Positions 31,756-39,075 of a DNA stretch of 42,292 bases are shown here, one piece after another. The stretch is from a virus. The notes under the pieces are model-generated. The model was not told the DNA's origin and did no database searches. It saw only the letters and a list, made by a program, of their open reading frames with translations. The stretch spans positions 1-42,292 of the IMG/VR virus record IMGVR_UViG_3300010399_000018. One strand, written 5' to 3'. A program made the position numbers and the translations under genes. Each line of letters begins with the position of its first letter. Position 1 is the stretch's first letter.

Positions 31756-32283
31756 TCATTGTTCAGCCGCCGCCTTCACCTGGACCAATAAATCGTCGAG
31801 CCAACTGCGCCAGTTTTTGTCCTTGTTCAAATCAACGCGATTCACATTACCCAAAGCCATCCGCACCTGTAGCGACAGATCCACCTGTATTCGCGTTTTC
31901 TTTTCAAACTCTGAAACTGTGAAAGCGACCGTATGCATTGGCGAACTGCTGGAAGAGTTCCCCATCACCGCCTGCGTAAGAGTTCCTCGAACGCCTTTCA
32001 TCTCTCTTTGGAATAGGAGGAGGTGATTGGATTCCTGAACTAAAGTGAAGTTCCAATTTGACGTGAGAGTTTGAATTACAAGACTACGAACACGATCCGA
32101 CGAAGAGCCGATCTCGATTTCCGCGCGTCTTTTCCATCGTTCCTTTTGTTCCTTTTCTCGCTGTTTGCGGGCTTCCCTCTCAATACGGTCCGCCGTCTTT
32201 TGATCCTGCGTCGAAGTTGTCTGACCAACGATTGTCGGAACGAATAATGCTAGGAAGATGAGAACTAAAGTTCGAATGTACAC
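31756..32283 (-). CDS. secreted cargo protein (moron candidate)
   Basis: 175 residues from a GTG at 32283 that is preceded by AAAGGTGA. A longer upstream frame lacks support. The first 22 residues are a signal peptide (MYIRTLVLIFLALFVPTIVG), followed by a Gln/Lys/Glu-rich helix and an alpha/beta domain (VRSLVIQTLTSNWNFTLVQES, MHTVAFTVSEFEKKTRIQVDLSLQV). This looks like a bacterial periplasmic protein rather than a virion protein. It sits between integrase and repressor in the leftward operon, so it is probably expressed in lysogens. Function is unknown. Host fitness or superinfection exclusion are possible. Confidence 0.7.
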   Translation of the reverse strand: MYIRTLVLIFLALFVPTIVGQTTSTQDQKTADRIEREARKQREKEQKERWKRRAEIEIGSSSDRVRSLVIQTLTSNWNFTLVQESNHLLLFQREMKGVRGTLTQAVMGNSSSSSPMHTVAFTVSEFEKKTRIQVDLSLQVRMALGNVNRVDLNKDKNWRSWLDDLLVQVKAAAEQ

Positions 32284-32405
32284 GAGTTCACCTTTGTTAA
32301 CGGGATTACCCGAGAAGCGTGAGGACCTGATCGAAGTGTTGAAGAAGCCCGGAACCCAGGACAAACAACATCACCAACCTCGATTTATTTCTGTAAACAA
32401 CTAAG

Positions 32406-32732
32406 TCAAGCCAACGCGCGCCGGCCGCTTTTTTTCCGCGGCCGGCTGCCGCTGTGCTCCCTTTTCTCCAAGGAAGCCACCACTAGCGCAGCGATTTCCT
32501 CGGCGAGACTCTCACGGTCCGTTAAGACCTTACCGTGAGAAGGTGAGCCCTGTACTTGAGTTCGTCTCGGGAGCTCAACCAAAAGCCCATCCTGCCGAAA
32601 GCCCTCGATCCCACGCCTAATCAAGAGCTCGATTGTGTTGCTAAGCGACCGGTGCTGCGAGTCAGCTATGTCCTTGACCTGATCTTTCAGGTCTGGAGGA
32701 AGCCGAAGACTCGCATAAGAATCCCGCGCCAT
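32406..32732 (-). CDS. Arc/CopG-like ribbon-helix-helix repressor candidate
   Basis: 108 residues. Residues 4-45 are a ribbon-helix-helix unit (DSYASLRLPPDLKDQVKDIADSQ / SLSNTIELLIRRGIEGF). The C-terminal half has a helical, basic tail. It is the first gene of the leftward lysogeny operon and faces another RHH gene across a 92-bp divergent control region. The genome has no CI-like repressor, so this is the best candidate for the lysogeny repressor. A plasmid-type copy regulator or antitoxin is an alternative. Confidence 0.75.
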   Translation of the reverse strand: MARDSYASLRLPPDLKDQVKDIADSQHRSLSNTIELLIRRGIEGFRQDGLLVELPRRTQVQGSPSHGKVLTDRESLAEEIAALVVASLEKREHSGSRPRKKSGRRALA

Positions 32733-32774
32733 AATATCGGGGTAAGAATCGACCTAATTCATTTGTGCGTCAAT

Positions 32775-32814
32775 GTATATCTTTGCTTGACAAGGTATAT
32801 TTTTGAGGTACACT
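32775..32814 (+). promoter_or_regulatory. rightward promoter with 20-bp-spaced direct repeats
   Basis: TTGACA at 32787-32792 and TACACT at 32809-32814 with a 16-bp spacer form a strong sigma-70-like promoter for the RHH gene at 32825. Transcription would begin only a few bases before its ATG, giving a nearly leaderless mRNA. GTATATCTTTG (32775-32785) and GTATATTTTTG (32795-32805) are direct repeats 20 bp apart that overlap the -35 and spacer, a layout expected for an RHH repressor operator. Confidence 0.65.
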
Positions 32815-32824
32815 TCAGCCCATT

Positions 32825-33013
32825 ATGGAAGAAGAAAATTTCACTGCCTCGATCAGTACTCGATGCACTGTAGGGCTGCGCCAATCGCTCGAACGCCTTG
32901 CGGCCAGGGAGAAACGCCCGCTAGCGAATTACATTCGGATCGTGCTTGAGAAGCACGTCGAGGGCGAGGAAAGCAACCTGCACGAGTTAGAAGCCGAACC
33001 TACCGCCGCATAG
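32825..33013 (+). CDS. small ribbon-helix-helix regulator
   Basis: 62 residues. FTASISTRCTVGLRQSLERLAAREKRPLANYIRIVLEKHV is an RHH pattern: a beta strand, helix A, the loop RPLANY, and helix B (given in pieces: ASISTRCTVGLRQSLER and LANYIRIVLEKHV). The start codon lies about 10 bp from the -10 element, so the mRNA may be leaderless. It is divergent from the leftward RHH gene, like the two-repressor switch of many temperate phages. It probably acts as a Cro-like early regulator. Confidence 0.75.
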   Translation: MEEENFTASISTRCTVGLRQSLERLAAREKRPLANYIRIVLEKHVEGEESNLHELEAEPTAA

Positions 33014-33047
33014 TTGCCGACGTTTGCCGGAGGGGATTCTAGCCGAA

Positions 33048-33509
33048 TTGATCGGAGTCCCCTCAAAGTCTTTTTCAACGAAACGCGGCCGACCCAGAGC
33101 CGCGCGGCCGCCGAGTCGATCGGTTAGGTGGGTAACTGATCGACTCGGTGAGGGAAAAAGCGACGAAGTGGGGGAATCCTTATTCAACGAGATTCGCGAC
33201 GAACTGCGTGAGATCCGCGCACTACTCGCCGACCATGTAGTCATCGGACCCGACGACTTGGTTGATGCCAAATACATCTCGCGCCGAACCGGTCTCGCTG
33301 AAAGGACAATCCTCGAGGGGAAAGCCGGCACACGAACTTTACAGCCGCGAGTCGAGTTACGTGATCACCCAAGCGCCAGGCCGCTGATCCGGTGGAAACG
33401 ATCCACGGTCGATCGTTGGATCGCCGAGCGCGTCGACGAAGCCACAAAAAAAGACCCACAACGGCGCGCGCTGAAACTGTTACAGCCGAAGAAACGGACA
33501 CGAGCATGA
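33048..33509 (+). CDS. excisionase/AlpA-like HTH protein
   Basis: 153 residues if started at the TTG at 33048, which has GGAGGGG 12 bp upstream. Another TTG at 33024 and an in-frame GTG at 33168 are alternatives. A coiled stretch (EIRDELREIRALLADH) precedes a winged-helix DNA-binding domain typical of excisionases (LVDAKYISRRTGLAERTIL, then LIRWKRSTVDRWIAERVDE) and a basic tail. The RWxxSxVDxWI element is typical of Xis/AlpA. It may control excision with the integrase. The 5' part of this frame spans a 38-bp inverted repeat, so the true start may be at 33168. Confidence 0.65.
   Translation: MIGVPSKSFSTKRGRPRAARPPSRSVRWVTDRLGEGKSDEVGESLFNEIRDELREIRALLADHVVIGPDDLVDAKYISRRTGLAERTILEGKAGTRTLQPRVELRDHPSARPLIRWKRSTVDRWIAERVDEATKKDPQRRALKLLQPKKRTRA
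33111..33148. promoter_or_regulatory. inverted repeat IR1, 16-bp arms
   Basis: Arms 33111-33126 and 33133-33148 pair across a 6-base loop (GGTGGG) with one G-U-compatible mismatch. It lies in the 5' part of the excisionase-like frame. It could be a protein-binding site or an RNA hairpin controlling translation. Confidence 0.7.
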
Positions 33510-33655
33510 AAACAAGATCGCGGAAGTCCGATGCGTTCCCTCGCCCAACGGGAAGCGCGTCGGTCGGCGAAGAGAGTCGGCCGGAAATAATGCGCTTTGG
33601 CGCGTGGGGGGCCGGCCGACTCTCTGAGGGGAAAATCAAAGGGACGGAATCATGA
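33506..33655 (+). CDS. small basic hypothetical protein
   Basis: 49 residues, joined to both neighbours by ATGA overlaps, which is the main support. Arg/Lys/Ser/Gly-rich with no recognisable domain. Its central part encodes a 14-bp perfect inverted repeat (IR2), so it may exist mainly as a coupling leader for the next gene. Confidence 0.4.
   Translation: MKTRSRKSDAFPRPTGSASVGEESRPEIMRFGAWGAGRLSEGKIKGTES
33571..33625. promoter_or_regulatory. inverted repeat IR2, 14-bp perfect arms
   Basis: AGAGAGTCGGCCGG at 33571-33584 is the exact complement of 33612-33625, with a 27-base loop. It ends 27 bp before the ATG of the next gene. No U-tract follows. Confidence 0.75.
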
Positions 33656-34011
33656 GCGCGCCAACCAGGAGCAAAAAGCGCCGCTCCCTCCGCCGAAAAA
33701 TTTCGGAGTCGATCGAGCGCACAAAAACTGCCTTAGCAAGAAAACGCGAGGCCAGTACAAAAGCCGAAGAAAAAGACGCCGCCGCAAAAAAATCTAAGCC
33801 GAAATCCGGCGAACAAAGTTTCGAAAAAGTAAAGAGCCGCAAGGAACTCAAATATCAGCCCCACCGGTCGAAGGGGACAAAGTTTCTCGATCCAAAACGT
33901 CGCGCCTATGAGGTAAGCGAAGCCGGCGAACTGCGAGCGTTAGACAAACCACGCTCGCGAGAAAAACGACGCAGAGAAGAAAGGAACCAGGAAAAAACGA
34001 AGTCGGATTGA
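33652..34011 (+). CDS. highly basic hypothetical protein
   Basis: 119 residues, Lys/Arg rich throughout (KKRRSLRRKISES, ERTKTALARKREAS, REKRRREERNQEKTK) with a hydrophilic, probably disordered structure. Charge and composition recall histone-like or RNA-binding proteins. Coupled upstream by ATGA. Its stop lies inside IR3. Function is unknown. DNA compaction or antitermination are guesses. Confidence 0.6.
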   Translation: MSAPTRSKKRRSLRRKISESIERTKTALARKREASTKAEEKDAAAKKSKPKSGEQSFEKVKSRKELKYQPHRSKGTKFLDPKRRAYEVSEAGELRALDKPRSREKRRREERNQEKTKSD

Positions 34012-34055
34012 GTGAGCGCCCCGATCAGCTAAAACGTGGACTCACTCAATCCGAC
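34002..34055. promoter_or_regulatory. inverted repeat IR3, 15-bp perfect arms, spanning a stop/start junction
   Basis: GTCGGATTGAGTGAG at 34002-34016 is exactly complementary to 34041-34055. The left arm contains the stop of the preceding gene, the loop contains the GTG start at 34036, and the right arm covers codons 2-7 of the next gene. In mRNA it would mask that initiation region. Confidence 0.75.
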
Positions 34056-34431
34056 CAATTCCCTACCCGAAAGGCAGATCGAAACAATGCTCGCAGAAAT
34101 CCTTTTCACTAGCAACCACCTTTTAGACCAAAGACTAAACACCGATCCGCTCACTATCGAAAACGACATCGAAATGGCCGACGTCCACGAATGGATCGTC
34201 AGAAACAAACAAGACGATCTATTCGCGGTTTACGTCGACGCCGACCCAAAGGACACGGAAAGTTTGATGCTCGCTTGCTCGTGTACTGAGGGAACCAGGG
34301 ACGTCGCGTGTAGTCACGGCCTCCGGGTGATTCGACGAATACGCGCCGACGCGGAAATTCTCGCGCGAGTGCTCCGAAAGTCCGTCGCGACTCCGGACAC
34401 TGCCGAATCGGAAACCGAACTCGTTAGCTAA
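34036..34431 (+). CDS. SWIM zinc-finger protein
   Basis: 131 residues. C81-S-C83 and C92-S-H94 form a CxC-x8-CxH motif (LACSCTEG...VACSH), the SWIM zinc finger signature found in SWI2/SNF2 and Mutator-transposase partners and in bacterial DNA-binding proteins. The N-terminal 60 residues are helical and acidic. The GTG start lies in the loop of IR3. It probably binds DNA or protein in the early programme. The partner is unknown. Confidence 0.7.
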   Translation: MDSLNPTNSLPERQIETMLAEILFTSNHLLDQRLNTDPLTIENDIEMADVHEWIVRNKQDDLFAVYVDADPKDTESLMLACSCTEGTRDVACSHGLRVIRRIRADAEILARVLRKSVATPDTAESETELVS

Positions 34432-34650
34432 CGCAAATGGTCCAACGCCGAAAGCAAACGACTTCGCGCCGCCTGATTCGTGCGCGTCGCTGATTGCTCC
34501 CGCGCTCGGTAGCCCCGACGCGGCTGATGATTGGCAAGCTCGACCACCAAACACAGCTCCACGAAAGGAATGCCTCCAATAAAGAGAACTCTTCGCCGGT
34601 AACGCCGAGACCGCAATACCCTTTCTCTTCTTTGGAGCCTTAAACCAAAT
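34432..34650. other. noncoding stretch before the parB-like gene
   Basis: About 219 bp without a supported gene. It contains IR4 (34576-34635). The mid part is GC-rich. No clear promoter is visible. Confidence 0.5.
34576..34635. promoter_or_regulatory. inverted repeat IR4 covering the parB-like ribosome-binding site
   Basis: CCAATAAAGAGAA (34576-34588) pairs with TTCTCTTCTTTGG (34623-34635) at 11 of 13 positions. The right arm includes the start of the GGAG ribosome site for the TTG at 34651, so folding would repress translation. A ParB-binding (parS-like) role is an alternative. Confidence 0.5.
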
Positions 34651-36564
34651 TTGAACGCTTCCGCCCCGGTTGTAGAAACCGAACCACAAACCGATCCACA
34701 AACCGAACCTAAACTCTCAGAACTGCTCCGAATGCCCGACGATCTCCGGACCGCCGGCTGGAGAATGTACACCGCCGGAGGACTCGAAGGATCGCCGCGG
34801 ACATTCAGAGCGAAAAACAAACTCATACAACTTTCGTCGCCGCTCACGGATTCGCCGGAGCTCGCGATCGACGCAGCTCGCCGACTGCTCGCCGGTGAGA
34901 CGCCGATCGTCAGTGCGGAGGGAGTTGTAACCTGGAAACCGACAAGCCGAGCCGATGAAACCGCGCGCCTGATAGCGCGGAAACAAATAGACGGACCAGC
35001 GCGAAACTCGCGAACTGTTTTTGACCAGGTAAAACTACAAGAACTCGCCGACTCAATCAGAGAACACGGAATCCTCGAGCCGCTTTTAGTGCGGCCGAAG
35101 GGAGATCGATTCGAAGTAGTTTTCGGCGAGCGCCGACTCCGCGCCGGCGATATGGCAGGCCTCGAAGAGTTACCTTGCCGCGTTCGCGAACTCACTGACC
35201 AAAAAGTCGACGAGTTGCAAACGATTGAGAACGACCAACGCGAGGACCTAAACCCGATCGAGCGCGGGAACGGATACATTCATTTACAAGAGGCGCACGG
35301 CCACACAACCGAATCGCTCGCAAAAGTGGTCGGAAAATCTCAAACGTATGTATGTGACCAAATCAAACTCGCGAAGCTGCCGCCGATTGCGCGCGAGGCC
35401 TTACTCGCTGGAAGTCTGCCGATCTCAACTGCGATCTTGATCGCGCGCGTACCGAACGACAAGAAACGCCAGCGCGCCGCGGAGCGAATCATCAATCCAG
35501 GATACGGATCCACACTGCTAAGTTTTCGCGACGCAAAATATGTAATCGAACGCGAATTCTCGACGCAGTTAAAGGGCGCTCCGTTCGATCGCGATGATGC
35601 AACTCTATTGCCGGCTGCCGGACCGTGTACCACTTGCCCCAAACTAACTGGAAACAATCGCGTCGAATTTCCAGACGGCCGCGCCGATATCTGTACGGAT
35701 CCGCCGTGCTTTAACGCGAAGATCGCGGCGCACAATGCACGAACGCGAAATAAGGCAAAGGAAAACGGGCTCAAGGTCCTGCCGACGTCGCAATGCAAGA
35801 GACTCTTTTCGCGCTTCTCCGGAGACAACGACGAACTCACGCGCGACGCGCCATACATCGACCTCTCCGAACAATGCCAGCTCGACACGAAGAAAAACAA
35901 ACGGAGTTACAAACAACTACTCGAGGGAGAGATCGAACCGGTCCTCGCGATCAATCCACGAACACACCGCGGCCGACTCCTGGTAGAGAAAACCGTCGCG
36001 GCTAAGGTCCTGAAAGAAAAACACAAAATAATCATTCAGGCCGAGAAACCCCGAACACCGACTAAACCGAACGCCGCGGCCGCTGCGAAACAAGAACTCG
36101 AGCGCGCCGTATTCGAACGCGCAACACAACTCGCCGCCGCGGAGATCGCGCGCCAGGCCGAGATCGAAACTGGACCACCAACGCGAAAGCGCGCTCTAAA
36201 CCAATTCGCGCGCTTAATGTTCCGAACCTCGCTTGAATTCTCCGGAGGCGAACCGGCCGAGGTAATCGCAACACAACTAAACTTAGTTCCCCGCTCCGAC
36301 AAAGAGCCGTCATTCCAATTCGCGTTAAAGGCCACGGAGAAATTCGCAGAACGCGCAACGGCGCCGCAGCTCTTCGGCTTGATTCTCGAAATGCAGTTTC
36401 TTGAGGGGAACTACCGCGCGACCAAACTCAGCGAACAACAAACCGAAATCCTGCAACTCTTCCCGCGTGTTGGCCCATTCAAAAAGTATTTAGACCTAGC
36501 GCGGGAAGAGTTAAGCCCAAATCCATCAACAACAACGAGAGGGAAAACTAAGGAAAAACGATAA
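34651..36564 (+). CDS. ParB-like CTP-binding partition protein with zinc knuckle
   Basis: 637 residues, longer than chromosomal ParB (about 300). The ParB/Srx-like domain spans about 125-215 with canonical CTP boxes GERRLRAG (159-166) and ENDQREDLNPIERG (193-206). An HTH follows (SLAKVVGKSQTYVCDQIKL, 222-240). C326, C329, C348 and C353 form a zinc knuckle (CTTCP ... CTDPPCF). The C-terminal 250 residues are helical and basic. It may load on a parS-like site and act in partition or replication control. No ParA is evident. It starts at TTG with GGAG upstream. It is followed by the replication gene. Confidence 0.8.
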   Translation: MNASAPVVETEPQTDPQTEPKLSELLRMPDDLRTAGWRMYTAGGLEGSPRTFRAKNKLIQLSSPLTDSPELAIDAARRLLAGETPIVSAEGVVTWKPTSRADETARLIARKQIDGPARNSRTVFDQVKLQELADSIREHGILEPLLVRPKGDRFEVVFGERRLRAGDMAGLEELPCRVRELTDQKVDELQTIENDQREDLNPIERGNGYIHLQEAHGHTTESLAKVVGKSQTYVCDQIKLAKLPPIAREALLAGSLPISTAILIARVPNDKKRQRAAERIINPGYGSTLLSFRDAKYVIEREFSTQLKGAPFDRDDATLLPAAGPCTTCPKLTGNNRVEFPDGRADICTDPPCFNAKIAAHNARTRNKAKENGLKVLPTSQCKRLFSRFSGDNDELTRDAPYIDLSEQCQLDTKKNKRSYKQLLEGEIEPVLAINPRTHRGRLLVEKTVAAKVLKEKHKIIIQAEKPRTPTKPNAAAAAKQELERAVFERATQLAAAEIARQAEIETGPPTRKRALNQFARLMFRTSLEFSGGEPAEVIATQLNLVPRSDKEPSFQFALKATEKFAERATAPQLFGLILEMQFLEGNYRATKLSEQQTEILQLFPRVGPFKKYLDLAREELSPNPSTTTRGKTKEKR

Positions 36565-36636
36565 CTCAACGCCAGCCGATTAGAGCGACAAGGAAACCAT
36601 GCCCCCTTTTCACTCCAAACGACGGGAGCCGAAACG

Positions 36637-37482
36637 TTGACCAAACCGAAACGAGCGAGACACCTTGCGGAAGTACAGCCAAATCAAGCGCATAACTTAG
36701 GAGCCCAGGCGCCCATAATTGGGACCCCAGGTGCCCAAACTCCAGCGATGGACGAATCGCGATTCCGATCGCGAATCGAGCGTCGGCCGAAAAAAGTCAG
36801 ACTGCCAGAGCAAAAGCTAACCCTTTGGGAAAACTGGTGTTTGGTTTACAAAATGGACTTTCAAGACCTAGTCGAAACATCGATCGATTTCTTCATGGCG
36901 CAGTTTGAAGCGAGCGCCTCGTCGGGTGCCCAGGTGCCCACATTTAATATTAATGATCGATCAAATGATGACGAGGTTTTAAATCTAGATCTCCCGTTAT
37001 TGGATCAGAATAGTGGGAGCCCAGGTGCCCAAAACATTCCCATTGAAGAATTAAAGGCGCGCCGCGCGCTTGAGTTTTACTCAGCCAAAACTGGAAACCC
37101 GATTCGCCCTCGCGACCGACAGGCCTTCGAAACCGGACACGACGAATTCCCCGGAGTGATGAACATGCCGCCGCATGTAATTCGCTACGGGATCATGGCC
37201 TCGATCCTGATCTGCAAATCAAAGGTGAACTCGTTTTCGTATTGCCTCGGACAAATTCACGCCGCCGCTGAAGCCGGAATCTCCCCGCAGATCTGCGCGT
37301 TCTTCGAACAGACGTTCGACGTTCGCCTAGCCGGAAAGAAAATTCAATTTGTCGATCCGGATACAAAAGCCTTGACGCCCGAAGGCGCCGAATACCTCGC
37401 ACGAATGAGAGCCGCCGGAAGCAAACAACCAACACTCCCAGGAACCGGAGCCGATCTTGTGGAAGGAGAATTCAAGAAGTGA
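36637..37482 (+). CDS. replication initiator candidate (DnaD-like C-terminus) with intragenic iterons
   Basis: 281 residues from a TTG with GGGAG upstream. A basic N-terminus is followed by a low-complexity part with four GAQ-containing peptides (LGAQAP, PGAQTP, SGAQVP, PGAQNI) that translate iteron DNA. LTLWENWCLVYKMDFQDLVE is a helical segment. The C-terminal domain (FYSAKTGNPIRPRDR ... VIRYGIMASILICKSKVNSFSYCLGQI) resembles DnaD/replisome-organiser helices (FYxxxTGN, IxxGIxxS, SFxYCLxxI). It likely opens the origin and recruits host helicase. Like lambda O, the origin would lie inside the gene. Confidence 0.6.
   Translation: MTKPKRARHLAEVQPNQAHNLGAQAPIIGTPGAQTPAMDESRFRSRIERRPKKVRLPEQKLTLWENWCLVYKMDFQDLVETSIDFFMAQFEASASSGAQVPTFNINDRSNDDEVLNLDLPLLDQNSGSPGAQNIPIEELKARRALEFYSAKTGNPIRPRDRQAFETGHDEFPGVMNMPPHVIRYGIMASILICKSKVNSFSYCLGQIHAAAEAGISPQICAFFEQTFDVRLAGKKIQFVDPDTKALTPEGAEYLARMRAAGSKQPTLPGTGADLVEGEFKK
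36700..37031. other. candidate replication origin: four iterons and AT-rich segment
   Basis: Direct repeats with consensus GGNSCCCAGGYGCCCA lie at 36700-36715, 36722-36737 (22-bp phase), 36925-36940 and 37016-37031. The interval 36941-37010 is conspicuously AT-rich (TTTAATATTAAT) in a GC-rich genome. The layout (iterons plus AT-rich unwinding element inside the initiator gene) parallels lambda ori in gene O. Two iterons flank the AT-rich part and two lie upstream. Confidence 0.65.
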
Positions 37483-37688
37483 GCCAACCGAGTGAATTTA
37501 ACAAGGGAGTGCTTTGGTCCGCCGCACGGATCGTTGAGATGTTCGATGAACCGACGATCGCCGCCACTGTGCTACGCGAGAGCCAGATCCCGCTCGATCT
37601 GAACCTCGTCGACGAAGCCGATCGGCCGTATTTGAAAGAAATCTTTGATCGCCCTTACTTCTACAACCACAAAAGGATCACGAAATGA
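37479..37688 (+). CDS. small early protein of unknown function
   Basis: 69 residues, GTG start overlapping the previous stop. It is a helical and acidic protein (AARIVEMFDEPTIAATVLRES, LNLVDEADRPYLKEI). Proteins of this size with similar 'D...l..i' ends are common in early operons. It also overlaps the start of the next gene. No function assigned. Confidence 0.65.
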   Translation: MSQPSEFNKGVLWSAARIVEMFDEPTIAATVLRESQIPLDLNLVDEADRPYLKEIFDRPYFYNHKRITK

Positions 37689-37945
37689 GAAAAAAAATAT
37701 TTCCGGTCGCGCTAATTCTCACGGCCGCCCTTGCTACCGGCACCGCAGTCGCGTCCGCCCTCGAGCTGAGAGAAGTAAACCGGCGCCTCGCTGTAAGCGA
37801 AGCAATAAACGAGAAACAAACTCGCGCTCTGTTTGTGATAGCCGGCGGCCTCGACGATCTAAATCAACAAGAACAGCGCGAACAACGGCGTCGCGAACTC
37901 GACGAAAAAATGAAAGAACTTTTCCAAAAAGGACCAGCTCTCTAA
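37685..37945 (+). CDS. small exported or membrane-anchored coiled-coil protein
   Basis: 86 residues. An N-terminal hydrophobic segment after MRKKIFPV (LILTAALATGTAVASAL) reads as a signal anchor or cleavable signal. The rest is a Gln/Glu/Arg coiled coil. ATGA overlap upstream. It may form a membrane-associated oligomer. No family was recognised. Confidence 0.65.
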   Translation: MRKKIFPVALILTAALATGTAVASALELREVNRRLAVSEAINEKQTRALFVIAGGLDDLNQQEQREQRRRELDEKMKELFQKGPAL

Positions 37946-37966
37946 TTTGAAATTCCATCCGGAACA

Positions 37967-39013
37967 ATGCCCGCCGCCGCTGTCCTCAAACTTGAAACGC
38001 CCACGACGCCGCTCGCAGTCCGTGATCCGGTCGAAATGTATCTAGCCAGCCTGCCGAGTAGATCGAGTCGGCGCACGATGCGATCAAAACTCGGAACGGT
38101 CCAACGACTTCTCGAGAAAAAGATCGAAGCGAACGACCTAATTTTCTTTGCCCTTGCCGCGCGCGCTTCACTGCAGGACGCCGGCGCCGCACCTAAGACG
38201 ATCAACGTCACACTCTCGGCTTTGAAGGGAGTCGCGCGTGCGGCCTGGTTGCTAGAACAAATAAGCGCCGAACAGTTCGAACGAGTTAAAGATATTCGCT
38301 CAGTGCGTGGGTCACGATTGCCCGCCGGCCGCGCCCATTATCCGCACGAGCTCGCGGCCATCCTGGAGGGCTGCGCTAAAGATCGTTCACCCGGCGGCGC
38401 GCGTGATGCCGCGATGTTCGCACTTGCCTACAACCTCGGACTACGTCGAGCGGAATGCGCTGGTCTGGACCTCAGTGATTACTCGCCAGCGACCGGAACG
38501 ATGCGAGTGCGCGGAAAAGGAAACAAAGAACGCCGCGCCTACCTTGTCGATGAGGGCGCCATAGAAGCCCTCAACGCCTGGTTACGAGTGCGGACGTTCG
38601 CACCTGGTCCGCTACTCTGCCCTGTAACACGTCACGGCCGAATAATCATCCGGAGACTCAGTGATAATTCAGTCTATCTAGCCTTGAGGAAGCGCGCGCG
38701 TGCCGTGGGAATAACCGATCTGACGCCCCACAATTTGCGCCGCACCTTTGGAACTGTGTTGTTAGACAGCGACGTCGATATAAAGATCGTGCGCGATTTA
38801 CTCGGACATTCGAGCCTAAATACGACTACACTCTATGATCGGCGTACTGAGGCCGCCCACCGCGAGGCCGCCAGTCTGCTCCGTTTGCCGTACCACGATC
38901 AACGACAACCGGAACTCCCGTTCGACAAAGAGTTAGAAAGAAAAGGCCCGCGTGAAATCTCCGGAGCCCGGAAACGAATTTCACGCGAGCCAGCCACCCG
39001 TATGCTCGCATAA
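37967..39013 (+). CDS. second tyrosine recombinase, XerC/D-like
   Basis: 348 residues. An N-terminal SAM-like core-binding domain (about 18-115) is followed by the catalytic domain: R160 in LGLRRAEC, K184 in RGKGNKER, H255 and R258 in PHNLRRTF, H281 in LLGHSS, Y290 in TTLYDRR. It lacks an arm-binding domain and so resembles XerC/D or plasmid resolvases rather than the phage integrase at 30567. It lies next to replication genes, so multimer resolution is likely. Alternatively it is a second integrase. Palindrome copy 5 lies within it, encoding Arg-Val-Arg-Thr. Confidence 0.88.
   Translation: MPAAAVLKLETPTTPLAVRDPVEMYLASLPSRSSRRTMRSKLGTVQRLLEKKIEANDLIFFALAARASLQDAGAAPKTINVTLSALKGVARAAWLLEQISAEQFERVKDIRSVRGSRLPAGRAHYPHELAAILEGCAKDRSPGGARDAAMFALAYNLGLRRAECAGLDLSDYSPATGTMRVRGKGNKERRAYLVDEGAIEALNAWLRVRTFAPGPLLCPVTRHGRIIIRRLSDNSVYLALRKRARAVGITDLTPHNLRRTFGTVLLDSDVDIKIVRDLLGHSSLNTTTLYDRRTEAAHREAASLLRLPYHDQRQPELPFDKELERKGPREISGARKRISREPATRMLA
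38587..38604. repeat. dispersed palindrome copy 5
   Basis: AGTGCGGACGTTCGCACC inside the second recombinase gene. It follows the 18-bp consensus exactly. In the protein it falls in a surface-like LRVRTFAPGP segment. Confidence 0.9.
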
Positions 39014-39075
39014 CGCGCGTCGAAGTCTACGGCCCGAGATAGAAAAAAGTCAAAAAGGAGAAACGACACTAATCC

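Noticed and set aside
32284-32364. N-terminal extension of the secreted cargo protein
   Set aside because: The GTG at 32283 has a good ribosome site and puts the signal peptide at the N-terminus. The extension would bury it.
34428-35279. Long open frame on the minus strand opposite the parB-like gene
   Set aside because: The plus-strand ParB frame has recognisable domains. The minus frame is Ser/Arg-rich shadow reading caused by codon bias.
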